Source of the DNA: Sulfitobacter sp. LCG007
Lineage (GTDB): Bacteria; Pseudomonadota; Alphaproteobacteria; Rhodobacterales; Rhodobacteraceae
Direction: 5' to 3'
Assembly (NCBI RefSeq): GCF_040801785.1
Contig: NZ_CP161805.1
Coordinates: 2,852,001 to 2,916,000 of the forward strand
DNA: 64,000 nt
Shown: positions 63,998-64,000 of the stretch, in pieces
Layout: each line of letters opens with the position of its first letter
Position numbering within the stretch: position 1 is the first letter of the stretch
Notes under the pieces: generated by a model
What the model was told of the DNA's origin: nothing
Database searches by the model: none
The model's input: the letters and a program-made list of their open reading frames with translations, nothing else
Made by a program: the position numbers and the translations under genes

Positions 63998-64000
63998 ATG
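63998..64000 (+). CDS. start codon of a gene leaving the window (partial)
   Basis: The window ends on ATG preceded by GGGAGG at a 6-8 base spacing, so a plus-strand gene very likely begins here. Nothing of its product can be read. It is divergent from the GntR gene. Confidence 0.5.

Noticed and set aside
1..64000. tRNA, rRNA, CRISPR or mobile element
   Set aside because: Reading through the window showed no cloverleaf-like tRNA, regular repeat array, transposase or integrase, but I could not run a search tool.

Overview
The window is a high-GC, gene-dense chromosomal segment. Its gene content and order suggest an alphaproteobacterium of the Rhodobacteraceae (Roseobacter group). Pointers are the fabB-fabI pair, the cdd-deoA-deoB-upp salvage cluster, gcdH divergent from a LysR gene, MaeB with a fused phosphotransacetylase-like tail, a VPLPA-CTERM protein, and a MerR-controlled beta-oxidation operon. 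I found no rRNA, tRNA, CRISPR array, insertion sequence or phage gene. The organism assignment is inference from gene content.

Layout. 1-2.3 kb: the end of fabB, fabI and a SlyD-type isomerase. 2.5-5 kb: a coupled trio (HAD dehalogenase, alpha/beta hydrolase, PLP-dependent dehydratase). 5.1-11.6 kb: a catabolic island with pcaD, a second alpha/beta hydrolase, pcaB, an MFS exporter, a zinc alcohol dehydrogenase and an enolase-superfamily dehydratase. 11.6-14.7 kb: an SDR enzyme and gcdH, divergent from a LysR gene with a perfect T-N11-A box. 14.8-21.1 kb: housekeeping and envelope genes (cupredoxin-like protein, SRAP protein, secreted 5'-nucleotidase, VPLPA-CTERM protein, DUF952, pyrD, ArsC-like protein, two thioesterases). 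21.2-32 kb: two tandem MerR regulators, then a beta-oxidation operon (two acyl-CoA dehydrogenases, GST, thiolase, NTF2-like protein, FadB) and an acyl-CoA synthetase.

32-41 kb: a degenerate M48-like membrane protein and a SPOR protein, then on the minus strand cdd-deoA-deoB, a radical-SAM/UdgX repair pair, and upp. This places uracil-DNA repair inside a uracil/deoxynucleoside salvage cluster. 41-52 kb: maeB, a lipoprotein, prpE with TTTGCAAA-type sites upstream, an EEP-family protein, nadK divergent from glyA, an LLM flavoenzyme and a SAF-domain dehydrogenase. 52-56.7 kb: a PaoABC-type molybdenum aldehyde oxidoreductase operon divergent from a TetR gene, with a palindrome exactly filling the spacer of the operon's likely promoter.

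56.7-63.8 kb holds the most unusual locus. On the minus strand it encodes a FadL-type outer-membrane channel, a cytochrome P450 with a non-canonical I-helix, two mutually paralogous uncharacterised proteins (one with two membrane segments) and a DyP-type haem peroxidase. The last three genes overlap. No ferredoxin or reductase gene is present. I infer an uptake-and-oxidation system for a hydrophobic substrate in which the P450 and peroxidase share peroxide chemistry. A GntR gene upstream carries two copies of the palindrome TGGTATACCA before its start, next to the first codon of a gene leaving the window.
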